From the NCBI GenBank assembly GCA_002803225.1, contig NXFV01000700.1, positions 174,944 through 238,943 of the forward strand: 64,000 nt of DNA. The letters run 5' to 3'. This document shows positions 1 to 11,438 of the stretch, piece after piece. A program made the position numbers and the translations under genes. Below the pieces are notes generated by a model. It did not search any database and was not told the DNA's origin. It was given only the letters and a program-made list of their open reading frames with translations. Every line of letters starts with the position of its first letter. Within the stretch, counting starts at the first letter, position 1. Origin of the DNA: Gamarada debralockiae (taxonomy: Eukaryota > Ascomycota > Leotiomycetes > Helotiales > Hyphodiscaceae).

Positions 1-1117
1 AGCTAGCTGCATTCTCATTCAACCCTGCTCCCAAATTCCAACGTCCGCGGGATGACTACTTCATGGTCGATCCAGGAATGACGGAGGGCGAGTCGGATAG
101 TAGTGTGGATATGTCTCGATCATCAAGTCAGTCGAGCGAATCGTCAGAAAAGAGCGACTTGCCCGGTCTTGGTCTAGACAACTTTCAGCGAACTTTGGTT
201 GACCGAGTCATGGGCGAGTTTTGGGTACTGTTCAACCAACAATGGGATACATATCTTTCTCAAAGTGCCGTGTCGTCGCCACTCTCGCCAAGTGGCCCTA
301 CCACTGCTTTATCAGCTCGGAAGAGACGGAGAGGTGGAGACAAGCCATTGCCTCGCTCTCGACAGCAGCGAAGAGGAAATGACAAATCGAATTGTAAGTC
401 CCTCAAACTGTAAAACAATTCTATTTTCCCTTCGCACCACACTGGATCGTCTCTCAACTAATCGCGACAGATTTCGAAACAATTCCAGAAGAAGCTCCTC
501 CATCACCGGACTCAACTGAGTTGGCCGACTACGAGTCCTACATCCGCCGCGAACTCCCCCGGCTCGTGCACCGCAGTATCGAAGATGCCGTTCGACGCGA
601 TAGTCAACCCAAAGAAACCCATCTGATCGGAAACCTAGTCAGCATCATCCACGATTGCCAAGAGAAGGTCTTCCAATCCTACGTCGAAACCACGGACCGC
701 GACGACAGCATACAAGGCCTAGGTATCACGTCCATGGATCCCCTCCAATCATCAAACGTGTCCAAAGACACCGGCTCCGAGCACCACCACTCCGAACTTT
801 TCGACGCGGCATTCCAACAACCTCCTTCGCAATACATAGGCAATTATCGCTCCTCCATCCGTTCCTCAACTCTACCGTCCGCCAGCCAATCGCCTTCCCT
901 TGCACCTACTACGCCCGGCGAGATGGTCTTTTCGGACTCGGGATACGCTAGCGAAGTTACGAGTACGATGACGAGCCCGAATCCTAGTCGACGTGGGACT
1001 AACACGAATAAGTATGCGTTACCAAGGAATGTGAGGGGAGAGGATGCGGTGCCGGTTATGGGATGGGATAATTATGATGAGCTTGATGAGGCTGTTTCTT
1101 GGTCGAGAGCGTATTAG
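1..1117 (+). CDS. Unknown serine-rich protein, 5' end outside window
   Basis: The reading frame is already open at base 3 and stays open through the first ATG at 63, so the true start is probably left of the window. Exons are <3-393 and 471-1117. The 77-nt intron begins GTAAGT and ends CGACAG, and the joined phase restores a tyrosine codon. From the ATG at 63 the product is 325 residues. The N-terminal part is rich in Ser and acidic residues, followed by a hydrophobic and aromatic stretch (FGYCS-like in another frame is not used) and a basic RKRRR patch near residue 87 that could act as a nuclear signal. The second exon has a predicted helical region (YESYIRRELPRLVHR) and a low-complexity Ser/Thr/Pro tail. 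No catalytic motif is visible and I do not recognise the family. Coding status is supported by phase agreement and even codon use across both exons. Confidence 0.75.
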
Positions 1118-1343
1118 TTTGGTCTTTGGTATCACGTTGCATTGTTTCTCTGGGAATGAAGATAGGATTTGGAACTGTATAAAAGCTGTACATTATGTAC
1201 TTGTACGAACCTTCCGTCTTTGCAGGCACATCGGGGGGGCATTTTGTTCCATTCATAGCGAGCATGATCAGCATTAATCGTTACTTCAAGGTCTGCTAGT
1301 GCTTTGAATTCGTGAGTGCCGCAGTGCCACAACATTTCGTGCT

Positions 1344-2682
1344 TCAAACATTCCCTTCCTTCTCATCCTCCAAACACATCTCCAGAATCTCCATCACCTG
1401 CCCCTTCTCCAACAAAGGAATGGCATTCCACTTCGAACACACATCTCCTAAGCTACTTTCCGCAATGGCATCCAGTTTGTCCTTGCCGACACCATACGCT
1501 TTCAGACTTCGGGGGAAGCCGAGCTCTCTGATTATGGCGTCGAGTGCGTCGCCTAGATCTGCTCTACCTTCAACGAAAGAGTGTTTGGCTAGTACTTCTG
1601 CAATGTCGGGTTCACTCCAAAGGACTTCGAGAAGTTCGTTTTGTTGAGCGGAGTTGACTTTAGCGTTGAATTTCTGGACAGCGGGGAGGCAGACGCATGT
1701 CGTTTCGGCATGAGGCACACCATATGGCCCAAGTTGGTGTCCAATACCATGTGAACCTCCTATCCTTCCATCAGCCACTCCTCTCCCCAACCAACAACCA
1801 GAAGCAGAACTCACCAACAGGAACACCCTCGATCAAATAAGCCTTCATACTCTCCGCGCCTCCAAGCTGCGCCTTCAACCTGGCCTCCAAATCCCCTGGC
1901 TCCTTCTTCGTCTTCAGCAAAGCCGGAATCAACAGCCTGATCCCCTTTACCGAATACACGCTCCCCTCTTTCTTCGGCTTACTCGAGCAAATCGTCTCAA
2001 CGCAATGGTCGACAGCCCTCAGTCCCGTGCTCAACCACACCCTCTCCGGTGTCGTCAGCGTCAATTCCGGGTCCATGACAATGACTTTCGGACCCGTGTT
2101 CGACGGATCCACAAACAATTGCTTATGTTTCGTCACATCATTTGTCGCGCCTCCAACGGGATTGTATTCTCCTGCAGACAACGTCGTCGTGACGCACATT
2201 ATCGATATTGTACTTGGTTTCAAATTGTGCGTAGGTGCGCTTGATCTAAGTGCCTCCTTATGACGATGAGAGTTGGATTCTTTGAATAACCCATCCATCT
2301 TCTCCATCGTATCAGCACCATTCGCAATCGCGAACACGATCCCTTTTGCGCCATCAATCAAACTTCCTCCTCCTAACGTAATTATACAATCTGCGCCCGA
2401 AGCTTTGACTTCTGAGGCGACAGACTGGACTTCGGAGTAGAGCGTATGTGGCTGCATTCCTTTATGGACGCCGACGACCTTTTCGCTTCCCAGAGCGGAT
2501 TGGAGGCGCGAAAGGGCATCGGTGTTGCGGCTTAGAGAACCGGAACAGATTATGAATACTTTGGTGCAGTGGAGGGTGGCGGAGAGGTGCTTGGAACAGG
2601 CTTCTGGGAATGGGAGGCCGTGGGTGATTATTGGGAGGGGTTTGGTGGAGAATAGGGGTGAAATGATCTCTTTTGCAGCCAT
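1344..2682 (-). CDS. Iron-containing alcohol dehydrogenase / maleylacetate reductase-like
   Basis: Two exons, 2682-1815 and 1759-1344, give 427 residues, normal for the Fe-ADH superfamily. The 55-nt intron (donor GTGAGT) splits a glycine codon in the middle of VPVGGSHGIGH. The N-terminal nucleotide-binding domain carries GGGSLID at residues 104-110. The C-terminal helical domain has VDHCVE (His226), SHGIGHQLG and VPHAETTCVCLP, which supply the three conserved histidines. The usual metal-binding Asp four residues before the first His is replaced by Arg (GLRAVDH), as happens in maleylacetate reductase-like members that have lost one metal ligand. The likely reaction is NAD(P)H-dependent reduction of a keto or enone acid in aromatic breakdown, or an alcohol/aldehyde oxidoreduction; substrate is inferred only from subgroup resemblance. 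It stands alone, with no other aromatic-catabolism gene next to it. Confidence 0.88.
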
Positions 2683-3215
2683 TCTGGACGAAGGATATGG
2701 GTCGAGTACACTGGTACTAATGAGCTTGGAAGGAGAAGTTAGAACAAAATTGATTGATTCCTGGAGATAGAGGAGACTTTGTGTTGATGCAGATCTTTGT
2801 CAGATGCGGGGAAGGAATGCAACGAAAGCGAGGGCTTGCTCATTATCTGCATGCGAGGTTTTCTTGTATGCTATCCTTGCAGCAAGACTTATAGGAATAG
2901 AAGAGTAGCCTGAACCAACCGCGTTCATTTGCACTTCCGAAATGAATTCCCTGGGATATGTTACGCAATGGACGTTCTTAAAAGCATTGGCGTTTGTGAG
3001 CGAACAGCTTTCTTTTCTTAAAACTTTCTATTCTTGACAAATAACAACAAAGGAAGATTGTCGGGAGAGTTCAGGGATGTCCAGTGCCATTTCAGAAGTT
3101 GTGTGCTCGGATGCATGCTTCCCAGTACTGGGTAAATTCATTGAACGCAGGTGGGTGGGAGGGGCAAAGAAAAAGGGGCCAAATTCATTCATCCGTTATT
3201 TCCACACAGCTTTTG
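2683..3215. other. Intergenic, upstream of the Fe-ADH
   Basis: No coding stretch is convincing here. It should hold the promoter of the minus-strand dehydrogenase and the 3' flank of the neighbouring F-box relic. Confidence 0.4.
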
Positions 3216-3799
3216 TCATTCCAAACAGCTGCAATACAACCATCCATGGGTGTTCCTCAATATTATTGCTGCGCATTCCAACAGTGGTTTAATCTCATCA
3301 AAAGAGTCCACTCCTTGCCATTCGCTATCAACTTCCCATTCCTTCCGTTCTCCACAAACAAAATCAATGCCCCGTCGATGAAAAGGGCGTCTAAAAAAAC
3401 CCTCACAAGCCCTCTCATTTCGCCGATGCGTAACACGTTTACCCAAGAAGATCCTATAGCAGAGTCTGGGCGACATCCAGCTCTCCAGCAGATCATACAA
3501 GACAGCTCAGGGTCTTTCATTTGGGACAGGATTCTGTAGCCGCGATTCTGAACTGGGAACACAAGAGTCTTGCTGTGAGCCTCTCCGTGGATGGCATAGA
3601 AAGATTTGCAGGTTAGACCAAGACAGGTGGAGGTGGTGGGACCGCAGGCTCGCATGATTGCAAAGATAAGTTCTGGTTGGAGAGTGGAGATTGTTGGAGG
3701 CTGAGATGAAGCGGCTAGAGATGCGTTAGATTTGGATGCTTTGAGGTAGAGAGGGAGAAACGTACCAACTGCCATATTGCTAGATGGTATGAGTACCAT
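3216..3799 (-). pseudogene. Decayed F-box-like protein, copy A
   Basis: The first part reads in one frame from 3799, with an F-box-like segment (LQPELIFAIMRACG, then TCLGLTCKSFYAIHG). Around 3500 the family-like continuation (YDLLESWMSPRLCYRIF, then KRVTHRRNE) is found in a different frame, while the original frame turns into unlikely sequence. A frameshift between about 3500 and 3530 explains both. No splice pair repairing it was found. F-box proteins are substrate adaptors of SCF ubiquitin ligases; this short version (F-box plus a WM.PRL tail) resembles lineage-expanded short F-box-like proteins in Leotiomycetes. Copy B lies 1.2 kb away on the same strand. Assignment of the F-box is moderate, as the motif is weak; the broken frame is directly visible. 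Confidence 0.5.
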
Positions 3800-4660
3800 T
3801 GACTCTCCTTCCTGTGGACGTTCACTTTCTGATTCAGACGCAATTCTATCTACAGAATGGGATGTTTAGTTGAGAAGGAATGGCTCTATTTCTTAGGAGA
3901 GAGTGGGATAGCTCTATGGTTATATGCTTTAGAATTGGTTCTTTGTGGGGCATTGACCCGTATCTCATTCACTGTGTCATGATCTTTGCTTGCGAAGGGG
4001 TGAGTTGACTGAAGGGTTGACAAGATTCAGTTCGGAACAAAGAAGCAGAGAGCCGAAATACACGACGTTCCTTGATTGCGAGATATTCTTGAATTCGCCG
4101 TTTTCTATCTCTGGTTAAGTGATGACTCACTGATGGGGCCCTTAGGAATTCACGAGCAATGGGGAGCAGAGATCACAAGCAAGCAAGTTAAGGAGATGGA
4201 TGTTTGAAGATACTATGAGAGTATAACATTGTTTTGGGAAAATTTGGCGTCAAGTCCAAGGCATGCACGTCCTGTTGTTATGACGGCCCTGTGGTGCATG
4301 TGACGCTAGACCAAACTAGGCTTGAAAATCTTCAATTCGTGATTCTTTCGTACAAGGCTCAACCTGCTCCTTATATTTACTATTCCTGACTCCAGCTATT
4401 CCGTCTGACTGTCGGCTACTCCGATACTCTCGGTCTTACCGAAGGTCTAGTATATACGGCTTCTCGAATCGCACAGATATCAGCGTACCTTCTAGACCTG
4501 CCAACACGTCCAACATCAGCTGCCTTCCAAGGCAGTCGAGAATCTCAGGACATGAATCGCCAAGACACAAACTGTTTGTGACAATTTTTGCAGAATAACG
4601 CCATGACAATTTAGTTCCCAGCAACCGCACCTCCTCCTAATTTCTCATTCATTTGTCCCA
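3800..4660. other. Intergenic between the two F-box relics
   Basis: No supportable gene. Short open frames here have no recognisable motif and no splice partners. Confidence 0.4.
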
Positions 4661-5035
4661 TTATCTCTGCCTTTCAACTCCATGATAACGAGCCCACCGT
4701 TGTGCTTGTTGACTGCGTAGTCTCTTGGGAGTGACAAATTTGGCATTTAAGTGAGTGAATACAAGCCCCGCTGGTACTCAATCCTCCAAAAGCTGCCACA
4801 ATGGATCGACGCCCGGTGGGTGTTTTGGATGGAGATACCCAAGGTGAACTTTCCCGTGGAGCTCTCTGTGATCCGAGTACAACGTCCTGCAAGTGAGACC
4901 AAGAGATGCGGATGCATTGGATTGAGGCCTTGGTTGAGTTTGAGGGAAGATATCGCGTAGGAGGGTTAGCAGGTAAGAGGCCGGGCGTGAGGTTGAGTTA
5001 GAGATTCTAGGAGCAGTCTTAGATATATCAATCAC
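4661..5035 (-). pseudogene. Decayed F-box-like protein, copy B, in-frame TGA
   Basis: Starting at the ATG ending at 5035, the frame gives an F-box-like core (ASLGLTCRTLYSDHRELHG) matching copy A (CLGLTCKSFYAIHGEAHS), then LWQLLED and a TGA at 4780-4778. Reading past the TGA continues the family pattern in the same frame (VPAGLVFTHLNAKFVTPKRL) and ends at a TAA at 4661. The TGA sits exactly where copy A has the Trp codon TGG of LESWM, so a single G-to-A change (C-to-T on the other strand) explains the stop. Both copies are short (about 120-180 residues) and probably arose by local duplication. Function as an SCF adaptor is a family inference only. Confidence 0.55.
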
Positions 5036-5200
5036 TAAGTTGGTAGAAGGAGATACTCACCTGCTCTTTGCCAGATGTGAGGAGTACTGTTGAGTTCTCT
5101 TACAGCACAGTTCTGGCTCTCCTTCGAGGCTGGGATTCTTCGAATCCTGACTCCATGTTGAATTTGTTCTGCAGAAAAGTGCTTGTTGTTTGGAAGGCAA

Positions 5201-5587
5201 GGCCCTGTTTGGCAACGATAATCGCACCAGGTTATTACCTAGATTATTCCTCAGATTATTTGTACTAAACACGATACCTCTTTCTAATAATCTAGATTCC
5301 TATTCGAATAATCTACTATAGAAAAATTTGAAACTCCTTTTATGAGATTATTCTTTAGATTATTAGCTCTAAACCAACTTTTTTTACCCTATGTTCTGCC
5401 TCTCCCCTGCTTCTTCCTTTAATATTACTACTATACTGCGCCTTGGCAATCAAAACCTACAATGGATTTATTTGATGACATAGACCTATTAGAGATTGCT
5501 CCCCTTATTATAGTGGGAGCAGTCGTAGAGGCAAAGGAGCCTAAAATCCCTCCAAAAACTAGTCAGCTAGGCGCCGACTGCCTATAG
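5201..5587 (+). mobile_element. 5' end fragment of a DNA transposon
   Basis: The segment opens with GGCCCTGTTTGGCAACG, a terminal-inverted-repeat-like start, followed by an AT-rich leader with about eight copies of a GATTATT/AATAATC motif in both orientations (5217-5365). Such sub-terminal repeats are typical transposase binding sites. An ATG at 5462 opens a 41-codon frame (MDLFDDIDLLEIAPL at the start) that resembles the acidic beginning of Harbinger/PIF-type transposon ORFs and stops at a TAG at 5585. No matching right-hand terminal repeat or downstream transposase was found, so this is a truncated copy. The superfamily is tentative. Confidence 0.5.
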
Positions 5588-6790
5588 GATCTCCGCAGCT
5601 AAAGATGTTTGATCGAGGATCTTCACAACTGTCACCGGGAATGATGCTTTCAAGAATCACACTATCATAGTCTGGGTTGCTTCCCCGATGCTTCTAGAAG
5701 GTGTATTTCTGGGGTAAGATATCCTGGCTAAAATTAGTGCCATTCTTGGGATGAGTAGGGAAGGTCGGCAACTGTGTGGGCGGGGAAAGAGAAGGAGTGT
5801 TGACAAAAATCATAAAAGAGAGCCATGGTAATGGGCATTCACTTCCAGGGCTATGGTGTGGCTTGCAGGTGAAACGAACCTAATCTGCAGTCAGGAAATT
5901 GCTAACTTGCTTGCAGATCTTTGCAATTTTGCTGGTCGGATGTTGGGCCTTGATACCGAATACTAGCCCTTCGATTCTCTCATTTCCCGCTTGCTTGCCT
6001 AAATTCTTACTTAATAAATTAAAGTTAAAATCAGAAAATAGCTTAGCTTAGCTTAGCGCTACAGATTATTGTGAATTTTCACTGTTGCTTGACATGACTG
6101 GTTTGTCACGAAACCGATCAATACGGTCGTCATGTTTGGGCTTTGAAAGTGTCAAGGGAATGCCTGAGCGAGGAATGCTTTCCCAACTCAACATCCTTCT
6201 CAGAGTTAATCTATCTAAGCCCTGGTCATTGGTGTATCGATCGTGTGGATTGAGAAAGGTGTGTCTCTCCCTTGTCAAGTGTGCTCAGAGCAGCACTTCT
6301 TATAATTGGAGCGCATCTTTGAACGCGGTGGCTGATGCATCCAAAAAGCACCTTTAGATCATGGCATCCACGTGGCAGTCGCCATGCAGATCTTGGAGCA
6401 CCTGCATGAGCATCGTGCATTCAAGGATTGCTCGGAGAACAACCCGAAAGGGATTGTGGCGTCCCAGCTCTTCCAACATCGACGTAAGCGAGGAATTATC
6501 GGTCGTTTGACTCCGTATCGATCCTCAAGTCCTTTGAAATTATGTTCTTCAGGGATTCTGGAATGATGCATTACAGGGTTTGCGTACTGTCTGTTACCAT
6601 GTTGAGTATTTACCGGGCTCGCGGATTTCTCGCCTGCTGTGAGCAAGTTTCTGGATCGAGATATACAGTTTTAGTTTAATAAGAAGCCCTCCCACGTTGA
6701 GGCTTGAGTTGAATGCTCAGAGGTTGTTTCTGAAAAGATTTGAACATCTCATTTGTCATCAAGGTGGTTGTCGATCCTCGCAGAATCAAG
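5588..6790. other. Gene-free stretch
   Basis: No supportable gene. It contains three tandem GCTTA units at 6041-6057 and the likely promoter of the downstream Zn2Cys6 gene. Confidence 0.4.
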
Positions 6791-8728
6791 ATGCTTTTGT
6801 ACACTCGACGCGCCCCTCCTAAAACATCCTACCATAGGTCGAGAAATGGTGAGCCGATAATATTGCCCCTTGAGAAACTGAAGACTGACAATTATTGGGA
6901 CTCTTAGGTTGTGCTTACTGGTAAGTATGTCTTTACGAGCAGAATTTCAAATGGCAAGCTAATTCATTCTCTTCTAGCAAGCTAAAGGTGAATCTGGCAA
7001 CATATCACCCAACAACATCTTCTAACCATGATTAAAGAAAAAGAAATGCGACGAAGCCCGGCCCAAATGTTCTCGGTGCGTTCAAAAAGGTGAAGAGTGC
7101 ATCTACGAAGAAGTGAAGCCAAGAGAGGTCAAACGAGTCTTGGTCAACAGGTCGTCGGCTTTGAGAGGCAGCGAATCACCGGTGTCATCTGATAGACTTT
7201 GGGACTACCCAAATGATTATTGGCATGACTTCAATGCTAAAAATTACTCTTCAACTGGTGTCGGTTTCTGGACAGAAAACTTGGACTACTCAGCAGATCA
7301 GATTTCCGACTTCGTTGATTCACCGACGTTCTCGGGCTCAGAATGGTCCACTCCGGAGCACGGCATGGGAGTGACTTTGAATTATCCCCTTCCAGATTTG
7401 GACTCGTTCGTCTTCATGGAATTTGCAGAGCATCGGCATCGCCGAGCCTTGGTTGATCATTTCTGCAACATCTTATCTCACCTGCTTGTCTTTAGAGAGA
7501 ACACTGGCAGTCCATTTCGAGAATTGATCCCACTACACGCAAGTTCACCTGCCCTCGATATTCTGCTGGCCTTCTCTAGTTCCCATCTTGAGCAGAAAGG
7601 TGTTCAGAATGAGGAAAAGTCTTTGTACTTCTACAATAAAGCCCTTCAGGGTTTGGCAAAGCTCATCGACGACTTTGAAGGTTCGAACAAGGAGGAAGTT
7701 CTCAGTACGATCATGTTGCTTGTGTACCATGAAATTGTAAGTTACCATTGACTCTGATGATCATAGCTGATAGTGCAGTAGTCTGTCCGACAGACCGATG
7801 CAAAAATCATAAATAACCATATGAAAGCTGCCATAATGATTATCAGGTCCATGCCTAAGCCGTCGTCTCCAGTAACTTCCTTTCTGGAGCGGGTAAGTCT
7901 CTCACTACCCCGTGCTTTCTAGGACTCTGACCTTTACAGGTATTGCATTTTTTCGACATCATCGTGGCTCTTTCATTCGATCAACCTCCACTCCACTCAC
8001 CTCCATCAGAAGACATTCAGTCCTTGACCTGGGATGATTTTGAACCTGGAAACTGTGTTCTTGGTACGGTCGACATTCTTCTAGGCCTATTCACGAACCT
8101 GTGGTCTATCATACATCGCCTTTCCAACCTCCATTCGTCGAAGCTAGCCCTCGAAGCGGCAATTGTGGCTGGAACCTTGAGTGAAGTCTCTGTGTTGCGA
8201 ACGGAGTTTGAAAGCACTTCACGAGGTATCGAATTAGCCTTGATAGCCTGGAAACCTGTGATACCTCCGCAGGATGCGACCAGTGATATCCGTCTCGACG
8301 AAATTAGACTGCAAAGCATCGTCAACAATGCTGAAGCATATCGGTATTCAGCACTTGTGTACCTCCATCACGACGTCAGGCTTTATCCCAGCACCAGTCC
8401 TTTGGTGCAGAAGTGGACCAGTCTCGCTCTATTAGCATGCTCCAACGTTGTCAAATCTGCACAGCAGTGTTTTGATGGACCTATGCCTGCACTTTTATGG
8501 CCGCTTTTTATGGCATCCTGTAATGCCATCGACCAAACCGATCGAGATCTAGCTAGACACGTCTTTGCGGCAATCGATCAAAGACAAGGGATGAGGAACA
8601 TTGTCGATGCTTGGGGTGTCGTCGAAGAGTTGTGGAGAAGGGTTGACTTGGCAGAGTGGACCGGAGCAGACGAGGTGAATTGGAGGGATGTTTGTCGAGA
8701 GAAGGGGCTTAACATTGTCTTGGGGTAA
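6791..8728 (+). CDS. Zn2Cys6 binuclear zinc-cluster transcription factor
   Basis: Six exons (6791-6848, 6908-6920, 6978-6987, 7038-7736, 7782-7892, 7940-8728) join in phase to 559 residues. Exons 2 and 3 are only 13 and 10 nt. Together the first four exons rebuild a perfect zinc cluster: Cys21, Cys24, Cys31, Cys38, Cys41 and Cys48 (C-x2-C-x6-C-x6-C-x2-C-x6-C) with the typical basic loop KLKKKKCDEARPKC. Such proteins bind CGG-type sites in promoters in the nucleus. The rest is a helical fungal regulator middle region (for example FMEFAEHRHRRALVDHFCNI, and WPLFMASCNAIDQTDRDLAR near the end), like the fungal-specific transcription factor domain. Target genes cannot be read from sequence; the nearest gene is a membrane protein at 9953. 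The start ATG is the only one in frame before the cluster. Confidence 0.9.
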
Positions 8729-9952
8729 GACGCAATGATAATAAATTGCAAACGAGTAAAAGTTGGGCGACTGTTCAGATTGGTCATTGAAAGAAGGCGG
8801 GCAACCAGCATAATAGTGAGGAGAGGGTCATGACCTGGGGAATGCTTCTCTTTGGAAATCCGCTTTTACGGAAGTGAATGGTACCCATAATATCCCTGTT
8901 GTAGAACCTAGAATAAAGGTTGTGTTGCTGACATTGGGAAGACGGTGGAGCCCAAGGCACACAAATGTTAAGTACCCCGAACAGAGGTTCATGCTTGTAC
9001 AGACAATTCAGCTTGCATTGAAACTTTATCCACCAATTTCCAGGAATAAATTTTTAGTTTATCGGTGTCTTGACCTTCAATCTGAGAATAGTTGATGATC
9101 GGGTGAGCACTACTGTACTGAATGTGCCTGCAGGAGGAAGAGATGTTCGTTTAGCCTAAGTCACATAACGAGACTGTTTAGCCTGAGAAATTCTAAATAT
9201 CAGGACAAGCAATGGGAGCTTTTGAGATTCTGTCAAAAGCATTGAAGAGCTGCTTTTCGTACAGTGGTAGATCTTCGCTTCCTCTACATTATTTCCAGAA
9301 CCCCTGCTCCTGCAAGGCTTAGCGAGAGCAGTAACTTCGCGCACCGGATTGGCGCGCAAAGAGCAGAGAACGGCGCTGCTGCTTCTTTGGTCTGCCGCAT
9401 TTTGAAGGATTTACGGATCAATCAATGACCGAAACATGCATGAAGACACCCTTGACTGGAGAGCATGACCCCCTTCTCCACAAAGCCACAAAATCATCTG
9501 CTCAGCTCTACTTTCCCAAGTCCCCAGATCAAAAAGCGTCACCCTTGTGGAACCTCGTTGATCATATATCCGCTCCAGTTATTTAGCCAAAAAACGATTC
9601 CTGCAGTTTTCAAGCATGTGTCACGAGCTCTATTCCAACAGTGAAGGACTTCGGGTCTCGTTTGCATATTGCAAAAGTGGTGCAGTGAAGGGCGCACTAG
9701 GATCCCAGTGCAGCTGAGCTCATCTTGGAAAGTGACAAGGTTTGCGATAACTTGCTTCCCCGCAAACCTGTGGCTTCGTCTCTTCATGCGTTGTCCTCAG
9801 ATCTCGTTCAAACTGATCTCTCGCTAATGGCAAAGTGGGGTACTAGGGAGAAGTCCTGAATCCTTATGAGAGATCCACCTTGCCGCGAGAGTTCCGGAGA
9901 ATGCAACATCCAAATGCAAATGCTTTAGTCAACAACCAAACTCCATCTCAAT
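8729..9952. other. Gene-free stretch
   Basis: I see no gene in this 1.2 kb. Short open frames lack motifs, and none joins in phase to a neighbour. Confidence 0.4.
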
Positions 9953-11438
9953 ATGTCAGACGCCTCAGCGACAATACCTACACCAGTTTATTTCGAGCTG
10001 AGTTGGGCTATTCTAAGTAGTATTGGATTGATGTAGGTGTTCTGGGAGCAATTATTTCCTAACCCGCACTGTCCCATGAGCTCTTACTCTTGAACCATGT
10101 CTCAGGGGTAGTTACTCCAAATGTCTTCTAAATGAAGTAAACTGCTGACTCCTCGATCTTCTGCAGCAATGTCTTGTATGGCATTCTTGTTGCCGGAATC
10201 ACCAGCCTCTCTCCTATCTCCGTCGTCCCAATTGTTGTATCAGCGGCTGGTGCACTTGCGAATGGACTGTGCTATTACTCTTTCTACGGGGACTACTCTC
10301 GTATACCAACTGTCGTCGCCGGAGTGTTTGCTGATGTGTTGTGGTTGGTAAGCGTCACCGTTATCGTTCTTCTCTCATTGATGAGCGTTGCTCACATAAG
10401 GGTTAGATTCAAGAAGCTGGCATGTCTTTCTACAGCTATCTGATTTTGACTCGAGTTCTCTTTCGCCAAGACAAGAAGATTTTTCTGTGCTGCTTTTGGA
10501 CCATGATGTGTATCATCCTCGCCATCAGGATCACAATTCTGACAAGTCGACTACTTGACAACCTTCATTCCACTTCGATATATCAGTACAGAATTGATCA
10601 TCTTCACATTGGCTATTTTACGTCCATTGCAATTGTTGAGTCTAGTAAGAAATATTCTTTCCCTTTGCTTGTGCAGACTAACTCCAGCGTCTCACAGTTA
10701 GCTCAACATTCTTGTTACGAGTCTTCTTGGCAGCAAAGAGGTCTTCACTCGTTGTCATGTCGAAAGGAAACCTGTTCCAACATTTGGTACGAAGCACCGA
10801 AATTCGAGTAGCCAGTCTCGGTATTGTTGGCATCACTCGAGCAATTACGTACACCTTTCAGACGACGGCTCAAAGCGCCGAAAGCGTCGCAAATGAAGTT
10901 GATCGTTTTGCGTACACACTGGAGTGCATGTTTCCCATGCTTCTCATGTATTTAATACATATCCTCCCTTCTTATTAATATCTAATACTGGAATAGGATC
11001 GATCTCCTAGGGTCAAAAATATTGGCCGTAAATCAACATCTGGAACCTCTGCCATCCTACCCCCCGAGTCGCAGAGCAACCCACATTGGCACTTTCAACA
11101 TGATCGATGAAGCTGCCATTTATGCAGGAAATCACTCCAAGCACAGTTCCGAAATAAGAACTCGCGCTTTCAGTGGAGGTTCAGGTAGTAGCCAAAGGCC
11201 CATCTTTCCTTTTGCCAGAACCATCACGACCATCAAGGCTTATGGCCAAGACAATGTGACTTCGGAAGAATGGATTGATAATGTCAGGGTCCCTGACAAC
11301 ATCGTTGGTGGTGTTGGGTTTGAGAAATTTGAAAACACTGGTGGAATCAAGAAGACTGTGGAGTTTGAACTTCGTGAATATGGAACGTCGGAGTGGGATG
11401 AGTCAAACGAGGGGCATATTTCTTCTCAATGCAAATGA
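9953..11438 (+). CDS. Multi-pass membrane protein of unknown family
   Basis: Five exons (9953-10032, 10167-10347, 10407-10644, 10698-10947, 10997-11438) join in phase to 396 residues. All donors are GTA-type (GTAGGT, GTAAGC, GTAAGA, GTATTT), and the acceptors are CAG or TAG with CTAAC-like branch sites. The first ~260 residues hold about seven hydrophobic segments, for example VYFELSWAILSSIGL, TVVAGVFADVLWL, CCFWTMMCIILAI and VASLGIVGITRAITYTF, with charged loops between them. The C-terminal ~130 residues are hydrophilic and Ser/Gly-rich (RAFSGGSGSSQR), probably cytosolic. The layout resembles fungal 7-TM receptor-like or integral membrane proteins without assigned function. No transporter or enzyme motif is seen. 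It follows the Zn2Cys6 gene in the same orientation, which may or may not be meaningful. Confidence 0.8.

Noticed and set aside
6041..6057. GCTTA tandem as telomere-like repeat
   Set aside because: Three units only, internal, and not TTAGGG.
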